Notes: generated from the letters alone by a model not told the origin. DNA of 64,000 bases from Megalonaias nervosa (GCA_016617855.1 JAECUM010092841.1:124001-188000); one strand, 5' to 3'. Shown: positions 43,501 to 59,100, counted from the stretch's first letter. A program made the numbers and translations.

Positions 43501-46500
43501 TTATATGTACTTCCAGTATTCTCAGTCATCGATTAGTAAATTGAAATGTGTTGGCTTAACACATGAGGAAGACTGCTAGCTCTTACGCACATGCTAATTG
43601 CATGCAACGGAACTTTTTTTATATTCTATACCCTTTACTTGATTTGATTCAAAAGTCTAACATGACAATACAGTGCATGTCAACTATTAATTGATGGTAC
43701 CAAGCAGCCAACATACACAAGTCAGAAATCAAAACATAGTTGGCACTTAGGTTGTCACAGAAATGCACATGGCATCACTGTGACAGCAAATTTATACGTT
43801 TTACACTTGAATATGGAAAACCATATTGCATTTATGATGATACACTGAAAAAAATAAAAAGATAAAGCTGAAACACAAATTTCACTTGATAAGACTTATT
43901 TAATTGGTATTTATTTCTTAAAGTATTGCCACTTGTAGGCATTAATGACTTTTTAACTAATTGATATTTTGTCATATGTTGTTATTTACAGTGTGCTGAG
44001 AATTGCTTGTTTTAAAGAAAATGTAACAAAATATACAAATTTTATTAAAATTCAAGAATTTCATTCTTTATTGTGATTTTGTTCACCTTTGGCAAATATG
44101 GGCCTATTTCTTGTGGTAATTTAAAAAAAAAAAATGAGATCAACCCCAATCTCCACATTATAACAGGTTCATGAGTTATCTATACATAATTTAACAAGGA
44201 AGAAGTACATTTATCTATCAAACAATTTTTATTATTACATAAATAAGGGTCCCAGAAATCCAAAATCACTTTAAAAATTATAAATTGGTGTGCATTTTTT
44301 CATCAAGGATTATTGATAGATGTATAAATTGCTTATTGCAGAGCAAATTCATTATAAACCTTCCCTGGTGTTTATCAAATCTAACTCCCTCTAAGTCTTT
44401 GCTGTGATACAAACATACCTTGGCTCCATATTTCTGTGCAAGGAGATGAGAGAATGTGGTTTTGCCAGACAGTGGTGGGCCCAGAACAGCAATTTTACAT
44501 GGTGGACGGGGCTGAGGGGGCAACAAATAAGGCCTGGGATTCTTCAGGAACTTATCCATGGCTTCAGCACTTGATAACACATACATTTTGTCCAAGAAAC
44601 TGAAAGAATGAATAAGGATTTCCTCATAAAACAAATAAAGCACAATCACAGCCAAGGCTATTTTGCAACCACCATGTTTTGGCAGTAAATGTAATACAAT
44701 GGGGATGATTTAAATTAACTAAGACAACATTCTAACTTCAGCTTTTTGCATTTGGAATTAATGGTCAGTGTAAAATTAGAGAAAATTGCATGGCACTAAT
44801 TTTATCTTGATTCATTGCTGCCTGTACCAAAAATCTAAAAACACATTCAACAGAAAATAGCATTTTCCCCTCAAGTACATTCAATAGACAACAGCTTTTT
44901 CCCCTCAAGTACATTCAATAGAGAATAGCATTTTCCCCTCAAGTACATTCAATAGACAACAGCTTTTTCCCCTCAAGTACATTCAATAGAGAATAGCATT
45001 TTCCCCTCAAGTACATTCAATAGACAATAGCATTTTCCCCTCAAGTACATTCAACAGAAAATAGCATTTTCCCTGAGGACATACAGCATGCAATATAATT
45101 CACCTGAATGACTTACTTCAAATGTATGGTATGTTTCAAAATAAGTCAATACACCTGTATGATGTGAGTCCACTATCTGTAATCAAAACATACACAATGA
45201 CAAAAAACTAAATGCGTTTGCATTTTGTCATATTTTCATAAAAAGAAACCCAAGTATAGAATTTAACTGTTTTACTACAAACAGCCAACATTTTCAAACA
45301 TTGAGAACTAGCCCTTTTCTAAATAATATTTGAAAGAATCCAATCAGATGATTTGCTTCAAATATATGCAAACAGATTCATAATCTTTGAGACACTTTTA
45401 AAATGTCAGGTGAAAATGTTTGCAGAAGCATCTTGATAATCCAATGCAACAGATAATTGATTTTCCAAAAATCATCACCAACTGCGAAGGTGATTAGCAA
45501 ATAATAATAAATACAAACTAACTTTATTTATCCAAAAAAAGGTTTTGTGTACTTGGTAAAAGTACCCTTGTCAGAACTAATGTATTTGGACTAACAACAT
45601 GAATAAAATATACTGATATGCACACTATGTGATCTCTTTGTGATCTACATGGTCTTAAACATATAATTAAAACCTCTTACTTCTTAAAATCAAACTCATC
45701 CAAAAATCGCTAATATGAAGCCTCCCAGAAAATCTGCTTGAAGTCAAACAAAAGAAATGACTAGTGGAAGCTAAAGCATAGACATGCTGTAAGGATACCA
45801 TAGGCTGATCTTGCGGAATGATTCTGTAAAAAAAAAAATCAGTCAAAATCTACTCATCATCAAACTCATCTAAGACCTTGTTAAGACAAAGCTTCCCAGC
45901 AAATCTGGTTGTCAAAGTGAGCACATTCATTCTTAGTCTAGCAAAGGCCATAACTCCAAGAAAAAAACATGCAAATTGTGCTCACTATTTAATTCGTTTT
46001 AGGACATTGTCAGCACATTTCTGGTTGAAATTAAAGAACCAAAGTGGATGCTTCATCAACTATCAGGATACTGATTCTGGGCAAAATCCTAAGATATATA
46101 AGCCAAATACATGTGCCAATTTTTTCACAACTGGATGGATATTACTTCTGTGTCCCCATACCGATGCAACATGGGCACTACATTTTAGACCACTTCTTCA
46201 TCCACATGATCTGCAAAATTCATACCTGACAGCTAGGTCCGGCTTTCCAGGAATAATATTTCCATCATGGAGAGCCACTGGGCAGTGACGTAGCCACCTG
46301 CTTCTACGCCATCTGAATCGTGGACCCACCATTTGCTTTGGACCCAGATTCCTCATAAGCTCCTCTGTTTCAATTTCCTCTGGAAGTTCTTCTTCTTCTG
46401 GGTCATGGAGACGAATTGGAACAGCAGCTGGGCGCAGGACAAAGCAGTTCAAACGCTGCATCAGTTGCTGTTAGGTAGAGAAGATAAAGCTCAGTATTAA

Positions 46501-49500
46501 ATTACAATTAATATCCTTCATCATCATCATATATGTCACTGTGCAGTATAGTGAACCCTAACGCCTTTTTTATGAGTAAAGGCAAGCAAGGACCTAGACA
46601 GGTATTTATAAACACTTCAGCACAATATAAGGTAATCCACTTTTGCAAAATTAACTCTTATTGTGCAGCTCGAAATGATGTGATCATTATTTTATGACAT
46701 CATCAATACAACATCATTTTTTTCCTAGATCTATCATAGTGCTATGAATGTTTAAAGGTATTGAACATAAATGGCCTGGTTGCATCTGGCTCTTATTAAA
46801 TGATAAAAAAAGAAAAAGTCTGATATTAAATTGTATTAATCAGAATAACAATTCAGTGAAAGGAAATGATAAAGTCAATGAAAAATAAAAGATACATTTG
46901 GAACTCTTCATAATTTGATCACCTGCTGTAAATCATCAATGCAGGCTCTGTTGTGGAAACAATGTGATCTCAATATTTGTGTCATACTGAAAATATTTCC
47001 ACATTAATATCCAATTTTCTTTGTATGTTTGATGACAGGAGTCTATGATCTTCAACATATCTTCAAGTCTATGTTAAATTTCTAAAGCCAGAGAAAAAGC
47101 CAAATGTAGTACTGAGGCATTCAATGGGATGATGTTGCTGGCACTGCACCAGACCTGAAAATCTGCCACTTTTCCTTGTAAACCTTTGAAGTAAAGGATC
47201 ATTCAGACTTGAACATTCTCTCCATGAAAAAAGTTCAAATTCCATTTGATGCAAGGCTCTCTTGACAAGAGCCAGGCATGAAGATGACTATCTTGGCAGG
47301 GATGAAACAACTTTGACCATGGCTGATTGGGCATTGCAGAATTTTCATGGAAATGTCTATCACTAGATCAAGCATATCATCCACCCAGGATTTGTCCCAC
47401 TTTAGAGGTGCTATCAGAATCATTTTGCATTTCTGATCCCTAATTTTCTGTACTATCTTTGTTACTAGAACATTAGGGGAGGAGAGGGAGGACAGGAGGC
47501 TAGTGAGTAGGCATCACCCCCAAACCTCTAGTAACTGACTGCAAGTGCATCACTGGCCCAGGTTTCTGAGTCTAGGACTGGGGACATAGCAGTGGGCAAT
47601 TTATGATTCATGTTGGAGATATGCTTGACCAAGACAGGCATTTCAAAAAGCAGAACATGTAGGTCAGGTGCACTGCTCCCCCTATCCCCAACCTCAGGCT
47701 GAGGAGATAGCCCACCACCTCTAGGTTGTCCAACATGATGAGAACTGTCTTCCCATAAAACTGATTTTTCCAGAAATGAAATTCATTTACTGTGGCCACC
47801 TCTTCTAGAAAGTTTATGTGAGGAGATAACTCCTCTAGCACCCACTTGCCGCTGGTGATGGTGAAGCTGGACAACAGGAGGACTCCCCAAACAGATAACT
47901 AAAGTCTGTGCTGTTATGCAATATTCAGTCTGTTTTTAATATGTTAACTACTGATTGTCTCTCAATTGCAGCTTATATTAAATCAGTCTGAATGCAGGCA
48001 CAGACTGCAAAGCAAGCTGGGGGCAGTTCTCATGCTGCCTGCTTCCACACAGCTTCTATTCTACCAACAGTATCAGCATACTGATGGTGTGAAGCAGAGA
48101 CCAACAGAACAGATTACATGTACACAGACCATTCTTTAATCAGCATGTATCAACTGAATGGTGTTCTCTGTATTTGGATACCGAAATGGTGTTGAAATCA
48201 TTTGTGTGCGCAAAATGAATTAAGTAACTTTATCTACATTGTGGGATCCTTTTGTGAAAATTCACTACTGTAGACATTGATATTATTTATGATGCTGAAC
48301 TGAATGAACTATAGCATGAAATTTATTATCTGGATTCCACTGGAATTTAGCAGAAACATTCAAGAAATTATGTTACTTTGTACACAACAAATATAAGCAT
48401 GCATATCACACATACATCCACACACATATATATTTACCAAATGACTAACTGTATTTAAAAGTTTGTTTTTAGTTTATCCTGAAGATTCTATCAAATCATG
48501 TTACTGCACTTTGCTATTTAAACTGGTAAGTTTTTTTATTGTATCAAGGAACCCAAAGGAAGAACAAAGATAATGCACAGGCCTGTTGAGAAGATTTACT
48601 TTTAAAAAGGGAGGAAGAAACAAGTTCTGCAAAGAATTTATTTGTAGTAGTTCAATAACTACTATTGCCATTGATCCACATTTCCCTCCCTCTTAACATG
48701 AACTAATGATGTATGAGCAACAATGACAACACTTCACACCAACATCCACCCATCACTTGACTTGTAAACATTACAGATGAAAATCTCACAGCTCAACCCT
48801 TTTTGTGTGGCATAGGTAATAAAGTACACAAAAAACTTGTGTGCGCCAAGGTTTGAAATTGAAACATAGTGTAATCCAAAAACAATACAACACAGTATGT
48901 TGCTTGTATCCTATGAATTCATGTATTTGTCTGGTATAAATTTTCATCACATTGTTAAAAAGGCTTCTTTGTTTGTACTTAAATTCCTGGACTGGAAAAG
49001 AGGCACAGGACTTACTGTCTCCATATAAGATCTATACTGTCTGGGTCTTTAAATTCAATGGTAACTTTGTAGAAATCACAAAGCCATACAATTTTGGTCC
49101 CCCATGACCGTATTTGCTGATTAAAATCTTTGACAGGATTATTATGTGTTTTTAATTCTCTAGAATGCATCTGATTGAAAGTACTATTTTAAACCTGTGA
49201 TTTAATTATGTTTATCATAACATAAAACAGAATGCAGACCTTGAAAAGCATCATGGCCACTTGATTGGCATCCATTTCTATGAGATACTGTTGGTCATGA
49301 TCAGCCATGTAATCCTGAAAAAGTTAAAGAATTAAAAAACAGGCAATAAAAGCTAAATATATCCTTTAAAATATAGTTAGCTTAACCAAACTATAAAAGC
49401 TTAAAAATTTTACAAACATGCCATTATATAACAATCTGCTATGAAACAGCTTTGAAAAGTTTCTAGAAACATGGCATATTTTTCATACTACAGCAAAATC

Positions 49501-52500
49501 CCTCAAAACAACTTGCAGTATAAAGTAATGCCCTTAAGATCAAAATTTTTATAAGGGTTCCAGATTTTTCCCCCTTAATAAAATAATTTTTTTCAGCAAA
49601 TCAAAAGCCCTCTATTCTGAAAACTGAACAAATTTTGACCACAAATTTCATTTTTACACTTTAAAAAATTCTATAAAACTGAAACTCCATTCAAACTTAG
49701 AAATGTATCTTAGCTGCTAAATTCCTGACACATGGTGGACTAAATTAATTACATCTGGCAAATGCTGTTTTAGGCTTTACAGTGATAAAATGACCCAAGG
49801 GCATCAAGATTAAAACAATACTTGACTCATGTACTGACACAGATTAGATCCAACTACAGGCTGATCTGAATTCTTTGCGCAATAAAAAAAAGAGCTAACT
49901 TTCAAAGTAAATTATTAACATCTACATGCTTGTAGATCGGCCATTTAAGAAAGATTATGTTTATCAGCTTATTATCAAATTTTGATCAACGCAATTCATT
50001 TGTATACATGATCAATAGAATATTTTTTGTTTGCTTTTTAATAAAATACCCATGCTTTAGTAACCAGGCAAGTGGTTTTGCTTTTGATGCTGTACCTATG
50101 GTTACTGACAAAACAGTATTCTAACAGTCTTATTTACTCAACTTATTTTCAAACATGAAAAATCATTACATCCATTTAAGTAACCATGATTGTCACTTGT
50201 TTTCACATTGAAGTTATGATGACAACCATGACCAAATTAGTTTGATTAATGGTATGAATCTGCCAAAACTTACAGTGAAGAAACAAGGAAAAGATTTTGG
50301 CATAGGAACAATATGGATTATCATTCATAATTCTAATAGACTTATAGTAAAGTAATAAAAGTATCTTGTTCCTTAAATGTTTCTCAATACAAGGACTGTA
50401 TTTCTATCTGGAACAACTGTATTTATTCTTGTGACCAAATGTGATTTTCAGAAGAGGCATATATTTGTTCATTTAACATTTTATTAAATGTTAAAAACAC
50501 CAACAGCTTTCCTAATTAATTCACTCTTACATACACATACATAGATGTTCGATTATAATTCTGTTCTCTTTTTCTCTCATCAAATAAGTACTTACAAAAT
50601 GACATACTTATTTTACATTTGCAAAATGCCTCAATAAACAGAAAACCTCTAAAATCTGAAAATTTGACCCAATGAGTTTTCAGGTGTGAGAGGTTTCACT
50701 ACATATCAATGCATATTAATATTTTCACTATATATTAATGCATATTAATGCAATAGGTTTTGCAGGAAAACACGAGTGAGCTAGACTATAAATCCACACC
50801 ATCCAATTGCAAATCTGGCACAGAAACCACTGAACCATCTTGGCTCCTTCTCATTTCAAAGTGCTCTGTGGTAAACCAAGATCAATAGTCACTGATTCAG
50901 AGTGATCAGCATTGTCTACAACTTGAATGAACCTGAGGAATATCTTGAATGTCATAGTGCTCCATTATATGTGGTAATCTGTTATGAGGAACCATCATAC
51001 CGGTTTGGATATTTTTTTGCAAAAGGTTTGTAAGATTTCATGCATAGTGGTAAGAAGTTGGGTTTGCAGAAAAGCTTGCATGAAAACCATGATTTAGTGT
51101 TGTCAATACTGTATGGCTTTCAGACTGTTTAATTAGCATCATCACTTAAATTATTTTCTTAGAATTTGATTATCAGTCTCTTAACCAGATGAGCCCACCC
51201 CCACCCACCCTTTTGGATCAGTGTGCTGTCATCAGTACATATGAAACTGTCATTAATGAAAACCTTCGGCCGACATAATGAGAGAAAATCTAGTGTAACA
51301 CGAAAAAGCATTAAAGTGCAGCACTGTTCAAGATGATTGTGACAAAATCATTTTTTAAACAGCTTCAGATAATTTACTTCTTCAGTGATGATGAATGTAC
51401 TATCTCACCTCTAGAATACGAAGCATGTTGTTCTTGTAATGTCTGATTTGCATTTCCACTTGATTTTGCAGATCCTCCGGACGTGACACAAGACGTTCCA
51501 GCACCTCAGCAGGAAGTTCAGGGATTACATCCTCACCCTTTAAAATGTATTACAGAAAGTTTGTCAGATTCATGACTTTCAGCTTTAGAATCAAAGAAAG
51601 CAAGAACTGATCAAAATTCTCCCTGATCTTTATTTTTCTTACTAAGACCTATCATAAATATGTAATACAAATAATGATATAACATACAAATATATCAATT
51701 ATTACTCCTCAGTGTTTGAATTCCACAGAGGTGCTGCTAGGATTTTATCGTAAGGGGAGGGGTGGTCCTCCACCCCTTGTCACCTACAAAGGGAGGGAGA
51801 TACAAGAAAATGGAGGGGGAGAAGGAAACACTTCAAGATTCATCTCCCTTCCTACTCTGCTCTGTTAGAACTCTGTTGAAATCAAAATATTAAAAAAGAT
51901 GTTGCCTATAGTTGTCTAAGGATTAATCTATCGATGGTTTCTGAGGTTAATCTGTTCTATTCATGCAATCATGCATCCTGGCAGCACCTCTGATTCCAAT
52001 GATCACTGGCTGAAAATGATGTTTAACATGCTATATTTTCCAAATGAGAAATCAATTGTCTCACAAGTCTTAATGTCACTATCAAGGTCACATCCCACTA
52101 TCCTCATGAGCCTGCTTTATCATGTCATCATAGGTAACAGACATATTAACCTGGATTTCCCTGAGTGTTCTGACTACTTGAACCCTCTTCTTTTCTTTAA
52201 AAAAACAACCAATTGCAATGGCCATAGTTCAAAAAGGTGTTTCATCACTCTGAATCTGTCCTTTATATGACTTATTTTACATTTTATCATCATAACAAAA
52301 CAATTATTGCCCTGTTGTGAAGTGAAATGACTAACCATCCATCCATGGCATATATAGCAGTATCCTCAAGCAAACCTGTTAGGTAATATTTACCCAGGTA
52401 AACAATTTGTCATATAACCTCAGAACAGGGGCAGTAACTGTACGATAGAACATTATCTTAAAATTTTGGATTTGTTACTCTTCACATCAAATGTCATGAC

Positions 52501-53045
52501 AAGTGCAATACTGGCAAAAACTCCCAAAAGAACAAAAATAATCTAGGTAGCTTCAAGTATTGGGTTCCAGTCTGCAGGAATGAACATACTTAATTAAGCT
52601 GCTTCATGCAGATTAAATAAATGAAGAAAAATTAAAAGCATTTACATTGCATGATTTGCATCCCTTTCCCCTTCATCCTTTGCATATGAAAATGGTGCTA
52701 AACCCTGCCACATCAGTAACTGAAGCAAGGAAGAACATGTGTTATTTTTCAGGCAGCATACTTTCCAGGCCTTTGATACCATACTTCTTGTCTTTTAATA
52801 CAAGTAAAATTCAACCATAACCCTACATCTACTTACTGCTTGAGAAGATTCTTCTTCCTCACCCTCTTCCTCCTCTCCCTCCTCCTCCTCTCCTTCCTTC
52901 TCAGGCTAAAACAGATCATAAGGTCATATATTGAATCTCATATGTAAAACATAAACTGTACTGAAAATATATGTGATTCATATAATGGTATTTTTCATCT
53001 CTTCACAGCAGTTTTCTAACCCTTTAAAATAGACTTTGCTTTACT

Positions 53046-53117
<72 letters not shown>

Positions 53118-56100
53118 TACACAAACACAAATAGTATGATATTTTAAATAGTTTTAAAATATTACAAAATATCTTTTTAATTACCAGAAATATTACTTAA
53201 CTTTATAGTTTAAAAATGCAGTAAGCCCATCTCAGTAAGCAATAACTAAGTAAAAATAAATGTATGTCCATCACTGATATTAACTGTGTGTGACTGAAGA
53301 AACACATTATATATGCAATGTACCACCTAAAGTTCACATTTAAGTTACAAATTACCAAAATACAAAATTGACATTGTAAACAAATAGATGAATAGGACTA
53401 CATGTTAAACAGAAATTCTTAACCAAAGACTCATTGGTAACACTGACATCACATGAGTTCAAAAGACTGTATTACTCATTATATTTGTGAAAAGGAATGG
53501 TTTGAAATATAAATATACATACCTGAGTGCAAATTTATTATCAAACCACAAAGGAACTCTGACTTGTATACTAAATCAAATCAAATGTAGAAAGAATAAA
53601 ATCATTATAAAATATTTATATATTTAAAGAAAACCACTCTCTCCCACTCCCTAAATCTTTCTCCATGCATATGTCAGGCATAGCTTGATTATTTTATATC
53701 ACTTGTCTTCAAATATACCTCCTTGACTGGTTTCTCAGGTTTGTAAATGTCTTCTGTGTACACTTCTCCAGATATTGGGTCTATTTTCTGCCCTGTTCTA
53801 CGACGCTCCAAATCTTTATCTGGGATCTAAAGTATGCAATAAATTTATTAGCTATGACATGATATCTTCAGTCTAAAGAATACTGACAAAAAGACACAAG
53901 TAAACAGTTATTACATCTCACATTACACAGGCATGCTGAATGGGTTTACAAAGCAGAACACGTTCATGAGCACTGAACCTAACGGACTAGTACTATAATG
54001 TAAGGTATAAGATGCATTTCACTGGTTGAACAATTTTCAAAAACATTATTGCTCATAAGACAACCATACTGAAAATCTGGTTGTGCATGAAAAACTGCTG
54101 TCCAACTAAAACTCTTTGAGGAAATTCCAATTTAATTACTCAGTTAATAAAAACTTGGAATTCTTTGTAAATTATCTATGTGGGCCATGAATTTAAATCA
54201 TTTTGTTGCCCTGTAGTACTTTTAACTGCCATGACAAAAATGGCAATGGATTGATCTATCTGCCCAGCATTCATTTTATTTATCATGACATACAAAGCAA
54301 TGGATTTATCAATTTGGTTGCCCAGCACTACTTTTATTTGTCCCAACATACAGGGCAATGGATTTATCTATCTGGTTGCCCTGCATACATGGCAATTGAT
54401 TCATCTGCATCTGCATTCTACTTAAACGGCAAAGTGCATAAGTGAATTATCAGAATATGTAAGACATAATGCATAAATTTATTAATGCTGTACAGTGTAA
54501 AATCTTGAAATGCTATCAAATTTTTAAAAAAGTGTAGGACCATTTATAATGCCAGTAAAATAAAACCAGTCACTTTCAAAAAGATATATATCTGTCTTGT
54601 AGCATAAACATATCTGCAATTTGACAGCTACTCTATCCAGACTATTAGGGAGATCCAGTACATTCATTATGTAACTATATACCCATCACTCTGATTTAAT
54701 ATATGTAAGAAATGTTTTTATGGGTCAATGCTGAAGTTGTCTATAAGTCTTATTAGTTAAGTCATAAATAGGTATAGAAAAACCTAGCAACAGACAGCAA
54801 CATAGCCACGGCAGAAATGTGAAATTTGTCTTTAATAGAAATAAATGAAATCAATCCTTGCAAAGTTCTATACAGGGAATAAGATTTTCCTTCCATGGGA
54901 AGAAAAACAAATGAAAATGTTGATAGCATTCTCTTTTTAAAGAAAAACACCGTCTCTTTTCTAAAAATAATTTCCAAGGGAGGTAAATTTTGTACATAAG
55001 GAATTAAAACAGTCTTGTTACCCTGTGCAAATTAGACAAGTATAATTTAAGCCATTACAACTGAATCTGTTTCCATGCAGTGAATAGGTTTACTATGGAT
55101 AGATGTCATCCAGGTTGGAACAGACTAAACTTGAAGACTTTTTAGCAATATACACTAAGCGAAAAATTTTGGTGATGTGTAAAAATTTACATTTGCAACA
55201 AATTAAATTGAGTTTGTACATGTTTTGTGCATTCATAATTTTCATAATGTTATATTAACCCGCATGACCTCAAAGAGAGTGCAATAAGATGCAATGCATA
55301 TGTAAGGTCCGGAAAATGCATAGATTAGTCCTTTGTCCATGGATATTTTACCTTAAGATTGATAATGAAGTCTGGCTTGAGTTTCCAGTTTCTTATCAGC
55401 TCCAGCTGGTCTTTGATGGAGATAGTTGCTTCTGAGAGACATGGGAAATCATCCAGGACATACCCTGTATGGAAAAGATATGAACTTGTACAACAATCTT
55501 TCTCCTTCCTGTTCTGTTAAACTTTATAATCAAAAATTATATACAACCATATCCTTTCAAAACTCTTAACATAACATTTTATAAAGTAACATGGAGTACA
55601 ATCCTTCATCTGATTTACTCCATTTCTACAGTCGCTTGTTGCCAAAGGCCACAATGCAACTGTGAGTGTGCAGCATTTTCATTTTCTAGGGGCAGTATTA
55701 TTGCATAGCTAAAGTTATTGGCGAGAATTTGGGTTGCCAGATACATGTCAATAACAACTATATATCTGAAAAATTGCACATGCTTGGCAGACACTTAAAA
55801 TTTAGACCAGCCCAACACCACAATTTGCTTGTCCAATGCATCAAGGTGTAAGAACTGTTGACCCCTGAAATACATTAACTTACATGTTGTATTAGGATAA
55901 TTTGAAAGAAAATCTTAAAAATTCTTTTAAAGACTAATTCATACCAGTCCTGCCATATTCCCAAATAGTGTTGGGGGTTTTGTCAACTCAGAAAAGTGTG
56001 TTTTGATGTCCCCAGTGGGATCAGTGGGCATGACATAAAAATGTGATATCAACCAATTCAGAATAAGCTATTTTTCCATATTAGCATGTTAAATATTACT

Positions 56101-59100
56101 GAAAACTCAAATTTGATAAAAAAGAAAATAGCACATTTTTTAAGCATTTAAAACACTTATAAACCAAAACTAGTTGACAGACTTAGCATTGCCCAGTATC
56201 ATCACACTACACATGCACATTCACATAAACACACCAATAAATACATTAAATAAAAAAAAAAAATATACACCACTCCCTCGATAACTCATGCACAACGGGG
56301 TCCACAAACATAGATCGCACTGTAAGCGAGTTACAGAGGACCTCCAAGAATTGAAAAAAAATCCCTTGGACATCGAGAAAATGGCAGGGGGTGTGTGTGT
56401 TGGGGTTAGGGAACTTCGCTGTTTAATGACTGAATCCTCATTTTACATTCACGTCGATAATAACTTTTAATAACACACTTTTTCTAATCAAGTTGGTCAG
56501 TATTCTGTTTAAAAAGCATTTATTTTCAAAATGTCCAACATGTGAAAGATCATTCCAACTGTTTTCAACAACCATTACGTTTACACGAAAACGTGTGTAT
56601 CACGTCACTGCTTTTTGCTTTCTTGATGAGTCTGGTTCCTGGAGTGGTATGGCATTATATTCTGCCAAATCGGGAGTGAAAAGAGCAGGGAACTAGACTA
56701 ACTGTTGAAAAATCACCAAACAAGATTCCTTTTGTTCAAAAAGCAAGTGAAATTTTTGTGAGACAATCATCTATGTTGAATCTCAATTTTTGTGCTGTTC
56801 AATTAGTACAGTATTGATACTGTGATTTCATTGGAAGTAATAATGAAACTTTTTATCATTCTTGAGGATATCTCAAAGTGCCAGTTCTCTGAAACTTGCT
56901 TGCCCACAATGTTCTGTATCTGTGAAACCAAGCTCTTTATTTTACGAAGTATAGTATTCTTTTCGCTTGGTTGCCGTGCTATCTTTGATCACAGTTACCA
57001 ATGAGTCGGTTAATTTAAGGTGGTTTATGTTACATACATAATAGCATTTATAACAGTGTTCAATTGATCAACTGAAGTGAGTTCACCCGACATACGACCG
57101 TGGCAGCTAGATTTTAAGTTTGTAGGATTTTTGTGCCTTTTAACTTTTCTTTTATTTCACCTCCATTATTTGATTCAAAAGACATAATTAACGTGATAAT
57201 ACAAAGGAGGCCAGCTTTTAATTCAGTGCAACAATGCAACAAATACTTCTGCAAGTCAGTTATCAAAACACGGTCGGCACCTAAATAGGTTCTCAGAAAA
57301 ATGCTCGCGGACATAGCTGTTACGGTAGATTGACACATTTTACATTTAATTACAAGAGGACACATTGCATTTATGATGATTACACTTAAAATGAACTAGA
57401 AGACAGAACTAGAACACAAATTTCAATTGATAAAAAAATTATTTAATTTGTATTTATTTATTAAAGTACTGCCTCCACTTGGCGTAAGTGACATTTTCAT
57501 TGATCGAAATTTCCTTACATCGTTAATTGCGATGTGCTAGGAATGTCACTTGGAAAGAAAATGTAAAAAAATTGTATGACTTATTTATAAATTTGTTATT
57601 TCATAATGTTGATTAAAATTTCCAGGTCCTATCTACCGTTTTCGATGATAAAATGAGCGATATATCAAAGTTTTGTAGCTAATTTTGGTCGCGATTTCCA
57701 TAAAGTTCATAAAATAGGGATCTATTTTTGGGGTAATTTCTGGTTTAAAAAAAATGGGATCCACGCCTGACCCCGCGTTATAAGCGGGTTCGCGAGTTAT
57801 CAGGGCGTGAGTTATCGAGGGAGTGGTGTATCAAGTTTATGTCTTTAAAATTCATTTGACAGTGGAATGTTTTCTTAATTTGATGCAATATTTGCTGCTC
57901 TCAATAGTTCAGTGGGTGGAGTGGATCAAGGTAATGCCAATGTCATTTGTGTTCTTCTTTGTGCTCTTTGAGACTAGATGGTACCACCATCTAAACTTTG
58001 CCAAAGATCATTAATTTTTCTCAGCATGTCATACATCAGAAGACTAATGTCAATATCATGTTTTGGCAGTGTTCAAAACTAAAATGCTACCCTTGCTGCC
58101 GCACAATGCAAATTCAGAATGAAATGAAATGTAATTTCGCTGGGTTTTGCACATGGTTCACCCTTCACTAAATAACAGCTGCATTTCAAAATGTTGCCTT
58201 AAAAAATTAATCAGATTTGTACTTAAATAATCATGTTTTGCATTGTATATATGGAGCAAAATCAGACTTCAAAGAAATGCTGCTGATCATGTACATGCTA
58301 AGAATCTTTATTAATGAAGGCTTAAAGATTCTCATTCAAGGCAATCATGTGTATTAACTTTTGTTCTTCAACATGCATCTCTACGACTTACCTAACCTCA
58401 AATGATTTGAGCTGTTCCACTTGGTGTATTTTACCTATGCAAATTAGCCTGATGGACTCTCCCACAGCAGTGTTCAAAGGACTTACCTTTTAATTGCCTC
58501 TATGATAATCAGCTGTATAAACTGACCCTACAATAGTTTTACATTTATTTTAAAAATCAGAAGCCAAGATGAAGAAAAAATATTTTAAGCTAGTTACAAA
58601 CTTTCTATCATTTTGGGATGCACTGTTATGCATAACCTACCATGGTGTGCAGCTTCTGGTGAGTTTACTTTATCCTCCAACATTTTGATGACCATGTCTT
58701 CAGGAATTGCCTCGCCTTTCATCAGGATCTCTGTGCACTTCTGACCAAGCTCCAAGTTCATTTCAATTGCTTGCTGCAGCAATTCCGTGGCTGAAAAAAA
58801 CACAAAGACAGACAGCTGAATTAAACAACTTACAGCTAATTATCATTTAAGAATGAAGATTCAAAGGTTTCCATTATACGTCTTATTAAAAGCTAGTATC
58901 ATATAAAGTGCACACAATGTCACAGTCAGTAAATCAACATGAAATGCAACTTAAGTCTCAAAGGTATACCTCTGCCTCATTATAATGTGGCACTTGGGAT
59001 CCATAAACTAACAGCAGTCTGTCCGCAACCATGGTATAGTAAGAATAACTAAAAATTTTAAGAATGTGTTTCCTTCAGTAATGGGGTGGTGGTGGGAATG

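Noticed and set aside
44278..44418. Continuation of AK9 exon 10 beyond its donor (VCLYHSKDLEGVRFDKHQGR)
   Set aside because: It looks tempting because AK9 continues with 'RFDK', but the consensus GTATGT donor at 44418 and in-phase exon 11 (VLDMDALIKPRLEEE) fit better. Intron retention or a diverged exon copy remains possible.
45878..46288. 136-codon plus-strand frame
   Set aside because: Partly antisense to AK9 exon 9 and otherwise in a dispersed repeat; no domain recognised.
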